Positions 8,920 through 17,304 of a DNA stretch of 64,000 nt are shown one piece after another. The notes beneath the pieces were generated by a model, which saw nothing but the letters and a program-made list of their open reading frames with translations, had not been told where the DNA came from and ran no database searches. Position 1 is the first letter of the stretch. Each line of letters begins with the position of its first letter. Source of the stretch: CAYJBH01 sp964370825 (GTDB lineage: Bacteria; Bacillota; Clostridia; Oscillospirales; Ruminococcaceae). A program made the translations under genes and the position numbers. The DNA lies in assembly GCA_964370825.1 (NCBI GenBank), contig CAYJKY010000003.1, positions 1 through 64,000 on the forward strand, written 5' to 3'.

Positions 8920-9798
8920 ATGAGAATACAGGAATATATAGAAACTGCAACCGCAGAGGGAATCCCCTTTTCCGGTGCAGTACTGAAAAGTGAATCGGAT
9001 AAACTCTCGGTTGGTAGCGATGAGATAATCAGCCGAACCGAAAGAATACTGAGTAAAATGAAAAGTTCGGTTGTTCCACCCAAAACCTTGCCCAACCGCT
9101 GTGTCATGGTAGGCAATGCGGCAGAGCAGTATATGTCCTCCCCTGCCTTCGGAAGTCTGCTCTCCCCTCTTATGGCCGATGCTTCGGCAATGGCACTCCA
9201 AATTGCGCAAAACAGTGCCGGTATGGGCGTTATTGTCGCGGCACCCACAGCAGGTGCCTGTGGAGTTCTTCCCGGCGTTCTCATGTCGTTGCAAAAGCAC
9301 CGAGCAATTTCGGACGAAAAACTTGTAGAAGGGCTTATTAATGCCTCCGGCGTCGGTATTGTTATTGCCGAAACGGCAAGTATTGCAGGTGCCTCGGGAG
9401 GGTGTCAGGCAGAGATCGGTTCCGCCTCGGCAATGGCCGCATCGGCCACAACCGAGATTATGGGTGGCGATGCCGAAATGTGCGGACATGCAGTCGCACT
9501 TGCCTTAAAATTTGTAATGGGTCTTGTTTGTGACCCGGTTGCCGGTCTTGTTGTATGCCCATGTATAAAACGCAACGGCTCTGCGGCTGTCAATGCAATG
9601 TTTGCCGCCGAACTTGCGCTTTCCGGCGTTAAAAGCATGATACCTGTAGACGAGGTAATTATGGCTATGAAACAGGTCGGTGACAGCATGAGCATAACAC
9701 TAAAAGAAACCGCTCTTGGCGGACTTGCGGTAACGCCCACAGGCCAAAAGCTTGCAAAGGAGCTTTCCAACCTGGCAAACGAAGGAATCAATAGTTAA
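8920..9798 (+). CDS. sdaAA: L-serine dehydratase, alpha subunit (Fe-S)
   Basis: Catalytic alpha subunit of the Fe-S L-serine dehydratase. The 292-residue protein has the conserved cysteine-bearing motifs GACGVLPG, ASGGCQAEIGSAS, and CDPVAGLVVCPC, which supply ligands for the [4Fe-4S] cluster. The nearby SdaAB supplies the beta half. Together they feed serine into pyruvate, which fits an anaerobic amino-acid-using lifestyle. An AAGGAATGG ribosome-binding region lies just before the ATG. No strong terminator is visible in the 159 bp before fba. Confidence 0.95.
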   Translation: MRIQEYIETATAEGIPFSGAVLKSESDKLSVGSDEIISRTERILSKMKSSVVPPKTLPNRCVMVGNAAEQYMSSPAFGSLLSPLMADASAMALQIAQNSAGMGVIVAAPTAGACGVLPGVLMSLQKHRAISDEKLVEGLINASGVGIVIAETASIAGASGGCQAEIGSASAMAASATTEIMGGDAEMCGHAVALALKFVMGLVCDPVAGLVVCPCIKRNGSAAVNAMFAAELALSGVKSMIPVDEVIMAMKQVGDSMSITLKETALGGLAVTPTGQKLAKELSNLANEGINS

Positions 9799-9896
9799 AC
9801 ACCTTTTTCAGCTTGCTAAATCACCTATATTTTTTAGAAAATTATGTAATATACAATAAAAGTAACCATTCTTACTAATGAAATGCAAATTATGGA

Positions 9897-9925
9897 TTGA
9901 TTTTTCTGTTAAAATAGGGTATAAT
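9897..9925 (+). promoter_or_regulatory. Promoter of fba
   Basis: TTGATT at 9897-9902, a 17-bp spacer and a perfect TATAAT at 9920-9925. The ribosome-binding site AGGAGA is at 9945-9950 and the ATG at 9958. This makes fba an independent transcription unit. Confidence 0.75.
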
Positions 9926-9957
9926 CGATTTAAAGAAGATATTTAGGAGAAGAGTTT

Positions 9958-10821
9958 ATGTTAGTAAATCTTAACGACATGTTAAAAAAAGCACATGAAA
10001 ATCACTATGCAGTTGCCCATATAAACATCAATAACCTTGAGTGGACAAAGGGTGCGTTACAGGCTGCAGAAGAGGTTCGTTCACCGATAATCCTCGGTGT
10101 TTCGGAGGGTGCAGGAAAATATATGACCGGCTACAAAACCGTTACCGCTATGGTTAAGGCAATGGTTGAAGAGATGAAAATAACCGTACCGGTTGCACTT
10201 CATCTTGACCATGGTAGCTTTGATGGTGCAAAGGCATGTATCGAGGCAGGTTTCTCCAGCGTTATGTTTGATGGTTCCCACTATTCCATTGAGGAAAACA
10301 TCGAAAAGACAAAAGAAATTGTAAACTATGCTCATAGCCTCGGCATCACCGTTGAGGGTGAGGTAGGTTCCATAGGTGGCGAGGAGGACGGAGTCCTCGG
10401 TCGTGGCGACATTGCAAGTGCTGAAGAGTGTGCACAGCTTGCATCACTCGGTATCGACCTATTAGCAGCCGGTATCGGAAACATCCACGGTAAATATCCG
10501 GACAACTGGGCAGGTCTTGATTTTGAGGCTCTTGCAGCCATTCAAAAGGCAGTACCGGACATGCCTCTTGTTCTTCATGGTGGCACCGGAATACCTGAAG
10601 AGATGATTAAAAAGGCTATTTCACTCGGCGTTAGCAAGATTAACGTAAATACCGAGTGCCAGCTTAGCTTTGCCGCTGCAACTCGTGAGTACATTGAGGC
10701 AGGTAAAGATAAAGAGGGCAAAGGCTTTGATCCCCGTAAACTGCTTGCTCCCGGTACAGCTGCAATAAAGAAAACAGTAATCGAGAAGATGGAGCTGTTT
10801 GGTTCGGTGGGCAAGGCATAA
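9958..10821 (+). CDS. fba: Class II fructose-1,6-bisphosphate aldolase
   Basis: Zinc-dependent aldolase of glycolysis/gluconeogenesis, cleaving fructose-1,6-bisphosphate to DHAP and glyceraldehyde-3-phosphate. The 287-residue protein has VALHLDHG with the catalytic Asp and a zinc His, EGEVGSIGGEEDG, a zinc His in GNIHGKYP, HGGTGIP with another zinc His, and the phosphate-binding INVNTECQ stretch. Closely related class II enzymes (tagatose-bisphosphate aldolase) share these motifs, but the length and lack of sugar-PTS neighbours favour the glycolytic form. It has its own promoter and a strong terminator. Confidence 0.93.
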   Translation: MLVNLNDMLKKAHENHYAVAHININNLEWTKGALQAAEEVRSPIILGVSEGAGKYMTGYKTVTAMVKAMVEEMKITVPVALHLDHGSFDGAKACIEAGFSSVMFDGSHYSIEENIEKTKEIVNYAHSLGITVEGEVGSIGGEEDGVLGRGDIASAEECAQLASLGIDLLAAGIGNIHGKYPDNWAGLDFEALAAIQKAVPDMPLVLHGGTGIPEEMIKKAISLGVSKINVNTECQLSFAAATREYIEAGKDKEGKGFDPRKLLAPGTAAIKKTVIEKMELFGSVGKA

Positions 10822-10868
10822 GTTTGTTTCCACAGTGTACCAATTGTTAGTTTACGAACATTAACCTT

Positions 10869-10905
10869 AAAAGGGAGGAAGGCTTTTTGCTCTTTCTCCC
10901 TTTTT
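10869..10905 (+). terminator. Rho-independent terminator after fba
   Basis: AAAAGGGAG at 10869-10877 pairs with CTCCCTTTT at 10896-10904, and the stem extends inward with a G-U pair. It ends in a T run. It lies 48 bp after the fba stop. Confidence 0.8.
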
Positions 10906-10955
10906 GTCAACAGGACATATAGATAAAAACCTGTAGGATGGAGGATAAAATCGTT

Positions 10956-11882
10956 ATGAAGGATTTAGTGATAATCGGTGCTGGCCCTGCGGGGCTCTCT
11001 GCGGCTGTTTACGCCATAAGGGCGGGACTTGACCTTGAAATTTTCGAGAGCAACTATATGGGTGGCGGTCAGGTTTTAACCACATATGAAGTTGACAACT
11101 ATCTTGGAATGCCGGGCATAAACGGCTTTGACATGGGCATGAAGTTTCAGGAACATGCAAACAAAATGGGTGTCACCGTAAATACTGCAACAGTAACCTC
11201 GCTCGAAAAACCGGGCGACAACTTTGTTGTAAGACATGACGGCGGAGAGATTGAAAGTCGCACCGTTCTACTGGCGAGTGGTGCCGAAAACAAGATGCTC
11301 GGCGTCGAGGGTGAGGAACGCCTGCGTGGTAAAGGTGTTTCATACTGTGCAACCTGCGACGGTGCGTTTTATAAGGGTAAGACCACCGCAGTTGTTGGCG
11401 GAAGCTATGTCGCCGTAGAGGATGCCATATATCTTTCGGCTCTCTGCGAAAAGGTTTATCTAATACACCGCCGTGATAAGCTACGTGCCGGAGCATATCT
11501 CGAAAAAAAACTTTTCAGCTGTGAAAATGTCGAGATACTCTGGAACTGCAACGTTGCTGAAATTTTGGGTGATGGCAAAATTGAATCGCTAAAGCTTAGC
11601 TATAATGACGGAACTGAAAAAGACCTGCCTATAAACGGAGTGTTTATTGCCGTCGGCACCTCCCCAAAAACAGAACTTATCAGCGCTAATGCCGCCCTTG
11701 GCACTAATGTAAACTTAGATGCAAATGGGTATGTAATTGCAGGCGAGGACTGTGAAACCTCACTTCCCGGTTTTTATGTTGCAGGTGATTTAAGAACAAA
11801 ACCTTTACGGCAGATTGCAACCGCCGTGTCGGATGGAGCAAATGCAATAACATCTATTCGCCACAAACTATACGGCTATTAA
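10956..11882 (+). CDS. trxB: Thioredoxin reductase-like FAD/NAD(P) oxidoreductase
   Basis: Flavoprotein of the low-molecular-weight thioredoxin reductase family, 308 residues. It has the FAD dinucleotide-binding GAGPAGLSAA at residues 8-17, the redox-active CATC pair at C131/C134, the HRRDKLRA NADPH-discriminating region, and the closing FAD motif GDLRTKPLRQIATA. The NADPH loop reads GGSYVAVEDA rather than the textbook GGGDSAVEEA, a moderate deviation. ATG 10956 is preferred to ATG 10938 because GGAGG at 10940-10944 sits 11 bases before it and the family normally begins at this Met. It heads a four-gene run with SDR, DUF6951 and HD genes. Confidence 0.88.
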   Translation: MKDLVIIGAGPAGLSAAVYAIRAGLDLEIFESNYMGGGQVLTTYEVDNYLGMPGINGFDMGMKFQEHANKMGVTVNTATVTSLEKPGDNFVVRHDGGEIESRTVLLASGAENKMLGVEGEERLRGKGVSYCATCDGAFYKGKTTAVVGGSYVAVEDAIYLSALCEKVYLIHRRDKLRAGAYLEKKLFSCENVEILWNCNVAEILGDGKIESLKLSYNDGTEKDLPINGVFIAVGTSPKTELISANAALGTNVNLDANGYVIAGEDCETSLPGFYVAGDLRTKPLRQIATAVSDGANAITSIRHKLYGY

Positions 11883-11903
11883 GTTTTACAAAAGGGGATT
11901 TCA

Positions 11904-12653
11904 ATGTACGACTACAGCGAAAAAATTGTGGTAATAACCGGTACTGCAAGCGGTATCGGCAAATGTTTAAGGAATAAATTTACCGATGCCGGTGCAACCG
12001 TTTGTTCAATAGATATTAAACAAAACGCCTACGCCGGCATATCCGGCAGTGACGATGTATCCGGTATTACCGAAATTGGCGACATTGCCGACCCTGAGGT
12101 GCTTAGCTGTTTTGCTGACAAGGTTATTTCAAAGTATGGTCGGCTTGACCTTCTTATCAACAACGCCATGGTTGCCGGCAAGGGTATCGACAGCTGCGAA
12201 TATGACGATTTTTTATATGCCCTACGTGTGGGTGTAGCCGCACCGTTTATGTTAACCAAGCTGTTTAAGCCGTACTTTACAAAGGGTTCAAGTATTATTA
12301 ACATTTCCTCATCTCGAGACAGAATGAGTCAACCTCAGACCGAGAGTTACAGTTCGGCAAAGGGAGGCATATCGGCACTAACCCATGCAACCGCGGCAAG
12401 TCTTTCCGGCATTGCCAGGGTTAACAGTATCTCACCTGGATGGATTGATACCACCAATTCCGAATTCAGCGGAGCGGATGCACTTCAGCACACCGCAGGT
12501 AGGGTCGGAAAACCGGAGGATATAGCCGAGCTATGTATGTTTTTAGCCTCCGACAAGGCCGGTTTCATTAACGGTGAAAACATCTGTATAGATGGAGGCA
12601 TGACTAAATACATGATATATCATGATGACGGAGGCTGGGTATATAACCCATAA
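11904..12653 (+). CDS. SDR-family oxidoreductase
   Basis: Short-chain dehydrogenase/reductase of 249 residues with the Rossmann motif TGTASGIG near the N-terminus, LLINNA, catalytic Ser in NISSS, and the YxxxK pair within ESYSSAKGG. The C-terminal region has SPGWIDT and the ENICIDGGMTKYM closing motif. The N-terminal D of 'SIDIKQ' after the second strand suggests NAD(H) preference. The substrate is unknown. It sits 21 bp after the thioredoxin-reductase-like gene and before the Cys-rich DUF6951 protein, likely co-transcribed. Confidence 0.85.
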   Translation: MYDYSEKIVVITGTASGIGKCLRNKFTDAGATVCSIDIKQNAYAGISGSDDVSGITEIGDIADPEVLSCFADKVISKYGRLDLLINNAMVAGKGIDSCEYDDFLYALRVGVAAPFMLTKLFKPYFTKGSSIINISSSRDRMSQPQTESYSSAKGGISALTHATAASLSGIARVNSISPGWIDTTNSEFSGADALQHTAGRVGKPEDIAELCMFLASDKAGFINGENICIDGGMTKYMIYHDDGGWVYNP

Positions 12654-12674
12654 CATTTTTAAGGAGATATTAAA

Positions 12675-12992
12675 ATGGCAAAGGTAACCGTAAATGCCGG
12701 AATATGTAATTTCTCGGCAATAATCAATGCTGTAAAAAATGATGACACCGACATGGTAGATGTTAACATCGCCACCGGATGTCCTAACTTCAAGAACCTT
12801 ACCGAATCCACTGTAGAGATTGATGCGTTAGCGGCATGCTTTGAAAAGGTCGGAGAGGGTGAAATATTTGAACTATTTAGGCCTACCTGCCCCCACAGTG
12901 CATGTCCAATCCCTACCGCAATGGTAAAGGCTGTGGAGGTTGCGGAGGGTTTAGCTTTACCTAAGGATGTAACAATCAAGGTTGAATCGTAA
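12675..12992 (+). CDS. DUF6951-family Cys-rich small protein
   Basis: A 105-residue protein recognised by the conserved ATGCPN and CPHSACPIP segments typical of a Clostridial family of unknown function (DUF6951). It has five cysteines (C11, C36, C55, C72, C77). Their conservation in pairs suggests a metal or Fe-S site, but this is inference. No signal peptide is seen, so it is probably cytoplasmic. AAGGAGAT precedes the ATG. Neighbours are an SDR upstream and an HD protein 18 bp downstream, which hints at a small redox-linked operon. Confidence 0.72.
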   Translation: MAKVTVNAGICNFSAIINAVKNDDTDMVDVNIATGCPNFKNLTESTVEIDALAACFEKVGEGEIFELFRPTCPHSACPIPTAMVKAVEVAEGLALPKDVTIKVES

Positions 12993-13010
12993 TCTTTAAG
13001 GGTCATATAA

Positions 13011-13475
13011 ATGAACAGGGTTGAAATAATAAGAAACTATGTCGACAACCTTATCGTAAAGATGGAGGATGTGTCGGAGCGTCGTGAGGCATATCTCCAT
13101 CTCTATGGTGTATCACAATTTTGTGCAATGCTTGCCATAAAAAGGGGTGAGGACGTAGAGCTCTCCATGATTTCCGGAATGTTACACGACATATCGGCAT
13201 ACATTACAGGCGATCGAGATAATCATGCACGCAAAAGCTCGGTCACAGCAAGAGAAATACTTAAATCCATCAAACTTTTTGCTGATAACGAGGTAGATTT
13301 GATCTGTGGTGCTATCTACTACCACAGCGAAAAATCTACAATCCACTCCGATTTTAACGAGATACTCAAGGATGCCGATGCCCTACAACATTACATGTAC
13401 AACCCCTTCTTAAATTTTTTCATTCATGAAAAGGACAGGGTTGATAATCTTATTATTGAGCTTCATCTCGCCTAA
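13011..13475 (+). CDS. HD-domain protein
   Basis: A 154-residue HD-superfamily phosphohydrolase-like protein. Metal ligands appear as H30, the H59-D60 doublet in MLHDIS, and a later D in KDADALQH. Such small stand-alone HD proteins act on nucleotides or other phosphates, but no substrate can be named. It is the last gene of the plus-strand run from trxB and converges on the minus-strand amidase-like gene with only 6 bp between the stop codons. No terminator hairpin is visible between them. Confidence 0.8.
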   Translation: MNRVEIIRNYVDNLIVKMEDVSERREAYLHLYGVSQFCAMLAIKRGEDVELSMISGMLHDISAYITGDRDNHARKSSVTAREILKSIKLFADNEVDLICGAIYYHSEKSTIHSDFNEILKDADALQHYMYNPFLNFFIHEKDRVDNLIIELHLA

Positions 13476-13481
13476 CAAAGT

Positions 13482-14168
13482 TTAGCACCTACCTGTCTGC
13501 CCATAGTATTTGTCAAGTTCCTGATAGCGTGCAAGCTCCAACATATCGGTACTCTCGGTCTCGGTATCGGCGGGCGGGTATATTTTATCATTTTCAATTG
13601 GCACCGCTACCCCTCGCTCATATACTACTGCGACCTCTACGGTCGAGGCAGTACTACTTTGTGATAACAGGTTTTTTTGAACGTTTTTTGACATTGTGGC
13701 AAAATGGTTTTCACTGTCAAGCAATCCTTGTTCATACCCAGACTGCTGGGCAAAATCATCCGCCTTAAATATCTTATCACCCGACATAACTATTCCGTTT
13801 CTTGCAAGAATATCGGTAATCAGCGTTTCGGCATTTGTCAACAGCTGTTCGGTATCACATTCAAGATATGGGCATAAGGTGATTGCTATAGTGTTGCTAT
13901 TCGCATATTCGGTAGAATGGAGTGCTACCTCCTCCTCCGGTAATGTTGCAATAATCTGCTTATCATCAAGATAATAATGCGATGAAAAAACCCGATTTCT
14001 ATTTTTGCTGTTAAAGGCAATCCTTGCAAAATAAGCCGCATTCTCGTCACGCCCACCTATTTTTTCATGAACGGTAACACCACTAAATCCGCTACGTAGC
14101 TCTCCCGGTCTGAGACAACCTACCTCGATATACCTGTTTATATATTCTGCACCTGTCTGATTGTCCAT
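13482..14168 (-). CDS. N-acetylmuramoyl-L-alanine amidase-like protein, probably inactive
   Basis: The first ~135 residues follow the amidase_2 (PGRP-like) pattern of Clostridial amidases: GFSGVTVHEKIGG (usually IVVHYVGNPG), NRNRVFSSHYYLDD, then ALHSTEYANSNTIAITLCP (usually NYDTISIECCHP). The first zinc His is kept (VTVHEK), but the acidic residue of the IEC motif is replaced (ITL). The C-terminal HYDVTGKxCP block that carries the other zinc ligands is absent, with SGDKIFKADDF in its place. The ~80-residue tail is unrelated and low in motifs. No signal peptide or membrane segment is seen. GGGGGGAT precedes the ATG. Confidence 0.65.
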   Translation of the reverse strand: MDNQTGAEYINRYIEVGCLRPGELRSGFSGVTVHEKIGGRDENAAYFARIAFNSKNRNRVFSSHYYLDDKQIIATLPEEEVALHSTEYANSNTIAITLCPYLECDTEQLLTNAETLITDILARNGIVMSGDKIFKADDFAQQSGYEQGLLDSENHFATMSKNVQKNLLSQSSTASTVEVAVVYERGVAVPIENDKIYPPADTETESTDMLELARYQELDKYYGQTGRC

Positions 14169-14296
14169 AAAATAATCCCCCCAATGGTTTTGACTATAAC
14201 TAATTGTTATATTCTATTCCAAAGGGAGGTTTTTTGTGCTAAAATACCAGTGCTTCACCGTTTGTCTTTAGCAAATTGCAAGGGCATATTATAATT

Positions 14297-14473
14297 TCAT
14301 CCTCCAAAGGAGGCGATTAACAGTCCACATATAATAACTAATCCGATACATAGCAGCGGAAGTATAAAAGCTCTGCTACGCATGTAACTGATTTTTTTTG
14401 GTTGGCTTATTATCTGTCCTTTTTCATCTCTTTTCGGTGTGTTCTCGACCGAATAATCACTTCTTCGTACCAT
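14297..14473 (-). CDS. Small single-span membrane protein (58 aa)
   Basis: A short frame beginning with ATG at 14473, inside the last codons of the upstream nucleotidyltransferase gene in another frame, and ending with TGA at 14299-14297. The product begins MVRRSDYSVENTPKRDEKGQ, has a charged N-terminal half, and a hydrophobic segment AFILPLLCIGLVIICGLLI at about residues 35-54, then ends SFGG. The overlapping start suggests translational coupling to the envelope-glycan operon. No family is recognised. Coding status is supported by the clean amphipathic-to-hydrophobic architecture but not by homology. Confidence 0.5.
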   Translation of the reverse strand: MVRRSDYSVENTPKRDEKGQIISQPKKISYMRSRAFILPLLCIGLVIICGLLIASFGG

Positions 14474-15506
14474 TTTCCAACCTCATTCTCATGTCCTCCA
14501 GCTCCTCTAACCTGCCCATGTCCATAAAGGCGTCTTCCCTTATCGGATAAACTCCTACCTTGTGTCCTCTCTCTCGGTAGCTATCTATTATGTCCGGCAT
14601 GGTAGTTTTATAATTTTCGGCAAGTTCCTCTACCACCATCGGCTCAACGAGATAAAAGCCGGTGTTTGTTAAAACATCAATTCTGGGTTTTTCGGAGAAC
14701 TCTGCAATTTCACCATCCTCGGCAAGAGTAATGACTCCATAAGGTATTACAATATGCTTGAATGCAGTTACAACGGTAATCACATTACCCTTTGCCTTAT
14801 GTTCCCTGTATATATCAGCATAGTTTGCATCGACTAATATGTCGCAATTTGTAAGAAAAAAACTGTCGGTTACACTACCCTTTAAAAGAGAAAGACCTCC
14901 GGCGGTACCAAGCGGGGTATCCTCGTCAACAAAATTAAGATTATAGGGCTTCTCTCCTTCGTTGAGGTACGCCTTGATCATCTCCTTACGGTGGTTGACT
15001 ATTACATGGTAGTTGTTGCAACCGTATCCGACAAATCGATTAATTATATGCTCAATTATAGGCAATTCTCCCACCGGTATAAGCGGTTTTGGCAAAATTT
15101 TTGTGTATGGGTATAACCTTGTGCCGAGTCCACCCGCCATAATCACAACAGGAATATCGACCTTCTCGGTAACAATCTGTTCTGTACGATCAAAATAGAT
15201 GTCGCACACTCTTCCCTCGTCATCTAACACCGGAACTGCATTGGCATCAAGTTTTACAAAAATTTCCTTAGCCTTTTCGTATTCGCCGAGTTTCACCGTC
15301 TCCGGCGTGGTGTTTGCAGCATTTAGACAACTCTCGGTAATTTGTCCTCCGGATAAAATATACCTACGTATGTCACCGTCGGTAATAATTCCGCAAAAAA
15401 ATTCACCCTTACAGAGTAACAGTATTCTATATCCTGTCTCGGACAGTCTCTGCATAGCATCTCTTACCGTAAAACTCTCATTAATCAGCAGCTGTTTTAT
15501 ATCCAT
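14457..15506 (-). CDS. PtmE-type nucleotidyltransferase with N-terminal CBS pair
   Basis: The 349-residue protein has two CBS motifs (residues ~1-115) followed by a nucleotidyltransferase domain with the signature MAGGLGTRLYPYTKILPKPL around residue 125 and later TNCDILVDANY. This CBS plus NTP-transferase architecture matches PtmE, the glucosamine-1-phosphate guanylyltransferase of the GDP-sugar legionaminic-acid route in Campylobacter. Its position abutting a LegC-type aminotransferase supports that reading. A related mannose-1-phosphate guanylyltransferase role cannot be excluded. The CBS domains may sense adenine nucleotides. Cytoplasmic. Confidence 0.78.
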   Translation of the reverse strand: MDIKQLLINESFTVRDAMQRLSETGYRILLLCKGEFFCGIITDGDIRRYILSGGQITESCLNAANTTPETVKLGEYEKAKEIFVKLDANAVPVLDDEGRVCDIYFDRTEQIVTEKVDIPVVIMAGGLGTRLYPYTKILPKPLIPVGELPIIEHIINRFVGYGCNNYHVIVNHRKEMIKAYLNEGEKPYNLNFVDEDTPLGTAGGLSLLKGSVTDSFFLTNCDILVDANYADIYREHKAKGNVITVVTAFKHIVIPYGVITLAEDGEIAEFSEKPRIDVLTNTGFYLVEPMVVEELAENYKTTMPDIIDSYRERGHKVGVYPIREDAFMDMGRLEELEDMRMRLENGTKK

Positions 15507-16673
15507 CTATATCCCCTTTTCAACCCTTTTCACAACCTCACAAACCCGTTTAACATCCGCCTCGGTCAAGGAGGTGGAACAAGGTAAATTAATAATACTT
15601 TCCCTAAAAATCTTACTTTTTGCTGTGCTGTGACTTTCACAGTTTAAATAAGGTTTTTGCTCATGTATCAAATACCATATGGGACGCACCCCTATTTTAT
15701 TTTCAGCAAATACATCCATCATTGCATCTCGGCCTATTGGAAAATCTTTTAGCATGAGGCTGTAAAACCATCTGTTAGATCTAATATCCTCTCTAAACTC
15801 AAGTAATTGTGCACCTTTAATGTCAGCTAAATTTTCTTTATAGTGGCGATAGTTTTCATTCTTTATCTTAATAAAATTCTCGAGTTGTTCCATCTGCGCT
15901 ATTCCGAGAGCCGCCTGAAGATTTGTCATACGATAGTTGTATCCGACCTCGTTATGCACAAAATGCATCTCATCGTCCTTAGCCTGAGTAGAAAGATATT
16001 TCGCATGAGCCAGCATTTTTTCGTCCCGTGATATAAGCGCACCGCCCGAGCCTGTTGTGATAAGCTTGTTACCGTTAAAGCTAAACGCGCCGAAATCGCC
16101 AATGCTACCGGCTGTTTTCCCCTTATAACGACCCTTTTCAAAACGACTTCCCAACGCCTCGGTCGCATCCTCGAGTACAAACAGGTTGTATTTTTCGGCA
16201 ATGTCAATTATCCCCTCCATATCGGCGAGATTACCAAAGACATGAACCGGTAATATTCCTGCAACGCGTCGACCACTTTTTTTATTTTTCAGCACCTTGC
16301 CGTCAAACTCACAACCGTTATCACAAAAATCTTTAACCGCCGAGACATCAATGCAAAGGGTATCATCACATCCAAAAAACACCGGTGTAGCCCCAACATA
16401 AACTACAGGATTAACCGCGGCAATAAATGTTAATGTTGGCACCAACACCTCATCGCCCGACCCCACGCCGAGGCATATCAAAGCAAGATGTATTGCAGCC
16501 GTTCCGCTTGCCGTAGCAACCGATTTTTTCACCTTGTTGTAGTCGGCAATCATTTCTTCAAATTCTCCGACCCTACTTCCCCCGGTTGAAACCCACTCGC
16601 TTACTACCGCTTCTTCAACATATTTTTTTTCATTACCACAAAAATTCGGTACACTAAGAGGTAGATAATTCAT
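15507..16673 (-). CDS. legC: LegC-family PLP aminotransferase
   Basis: DegT/DnrJ/EryC1-type sugar aminotransferase, 388 residues. The N-terminus (PLSVPNFCGNEKKYVEEAV, then EWVSTGG) is the LegC signature. The PLP-lysine region reads FSFNGNKLITTGSGG, and PTLTFIAAVNP and EDATEALGS flank it. LegC transfers an amino group to C4 of the 4-keto-6-deoxy sugar nucleotide in legionaminic-acid synthesis. Its stop abuts the PtmE-like start, and its start overlaps the upstream membrane-protein gene by 20 bp. The 4,6-dehydratase LegB that would make its substrate is not in the window. Confidence 0.85.
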   Translation of the reverse strand: MNYLPLSVPNFCGNEKKYVEEAVVSEWVSTGGSRVGEFEEMIADYNKVKKSVATASGTAAIHLALICLGVGSGDEVLVPTLTFIAAVNPVVYVGATPVFFGCDDTLCIDVSAVKDFCDNGCEFDGKVLKNKKSGRRVAGILPVHVFGNLADMEGIIDIAEKYNLFVLEDATEALGSRFEKGRYKGKTAGSIGDFGAFSFNGNKLITTGSGGALISRDEKMLAHAKYLSTQAKDDEMHFVHNEVGYNYRMTNLQAALGIAQMEQLENFIKIKNENYRHYKENLADIKGAQLLEFREDIRSNRWFYSLMLKDFPIGRDAMMDVFAENKIGVRPIWYLIHEQKPYLNCESHSTAKSKIFRESIINLPCSTSLTEADVKRVCEVVKRVEKGI

Positions 16674-17304
16674 TCTTCACCCATATATGCTTAAACGTAC
16701 AAATTATAGCCGCTATCATTGCGGGAACAACTGCCATGAAGTAAAAGGTAGCACCGTTTATCCTAACAAAGTCCGAAAAACTTCGAATCGGATTAATCTC
16801 TATCCCATTAAAATATCCGAGGGTTGTGACATAACTTGATGGGTCAATCCTCAGCGACGATACCTTTTTAAGTCCAAATTCAAAAACTGCTCCCTCATCA
16901 TCGTGATAGCCATACACCCTGTTTAGCACCGAAAAATCTGCGTCCGGGTTGTCTGTATAATATGCTGAAAGTTCTCCGGTTTCGCCTTCAAAATCAACCT
17001 TGAGTTCTATCGAACTTATCAGTTGTTCCTTAGGTGGCAGCAATATTTGTGGGTCTACCGAGTAGGAAAATATTTTCCCATCCTCGGTAGGTATTATCTC
17101 AATCGGAGTTATATCCTCCCAACTCAATGTTTCGCTTTGCAAAGCTCCTGTTGCCCTTAGCAACCTGTCCATCGCAAATGACAACAATACAAAAACAACT
17201 ACCGCTAATAAGCTTATTATATAGCAGTAGATAAATATTTTAATGTCGTCGACCGCAAAAAAACGTAAAAGTTTTTTTGTTTTAACCGAAACTTTTTTTA
17301 TCAT
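16654..17304 (-). CDS. Bitopic membrane protein of unknown function
   Basis: A 216-residue protein with a basic N-terminus, a membrane segment at about residues 22-44 (FIYCYIISLLAVVVFVLLSF), a ~140-residue probably extracytoplasmic domain, and a second membrane segment near residues 187-205 before a short charged tail. The topology (both termini inside, one outside domain) resembles chain-length or scaffold proteins, but no family signature is seen. It overlaps the GtrA-HAD fusion upstream by 4 bp and LegC downstream by 20 bp, so a role in the same envelope-glycan operon is likely. Confidence 0.65.
   Translation of the reverse strand: MIKKVSVKTKKLLRFFAVDDIKIFIYCYIISLLAVVVFVLLSFAMDRLLRATGALQSETLSWEDITPIEIIPTEDGKIFSYSVDPQILLPPKEQLISSIELKVDFEGETGELSAYYTDNPDADFSVLNRVYGYHDDEGAVFEFGLKKVSSLRIDPSSYVTTLGYFNGIEINPIRSFSDFVRINGATFYFMAVVPAMIAAIICTFKHIWVKNELSTS

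Noticed and set aside
9799..9896. Terminator after sdaAA
   Set aside because: No stem of useful length with a T run could be found in this stretch.
10938..10955. ATG at 10938 as the start of the thioredoxin-reductase-like gene
   Set aside because: GGAGG overlaps its first codons and serves the ATG at 10956, which also gives the family N-terminus.
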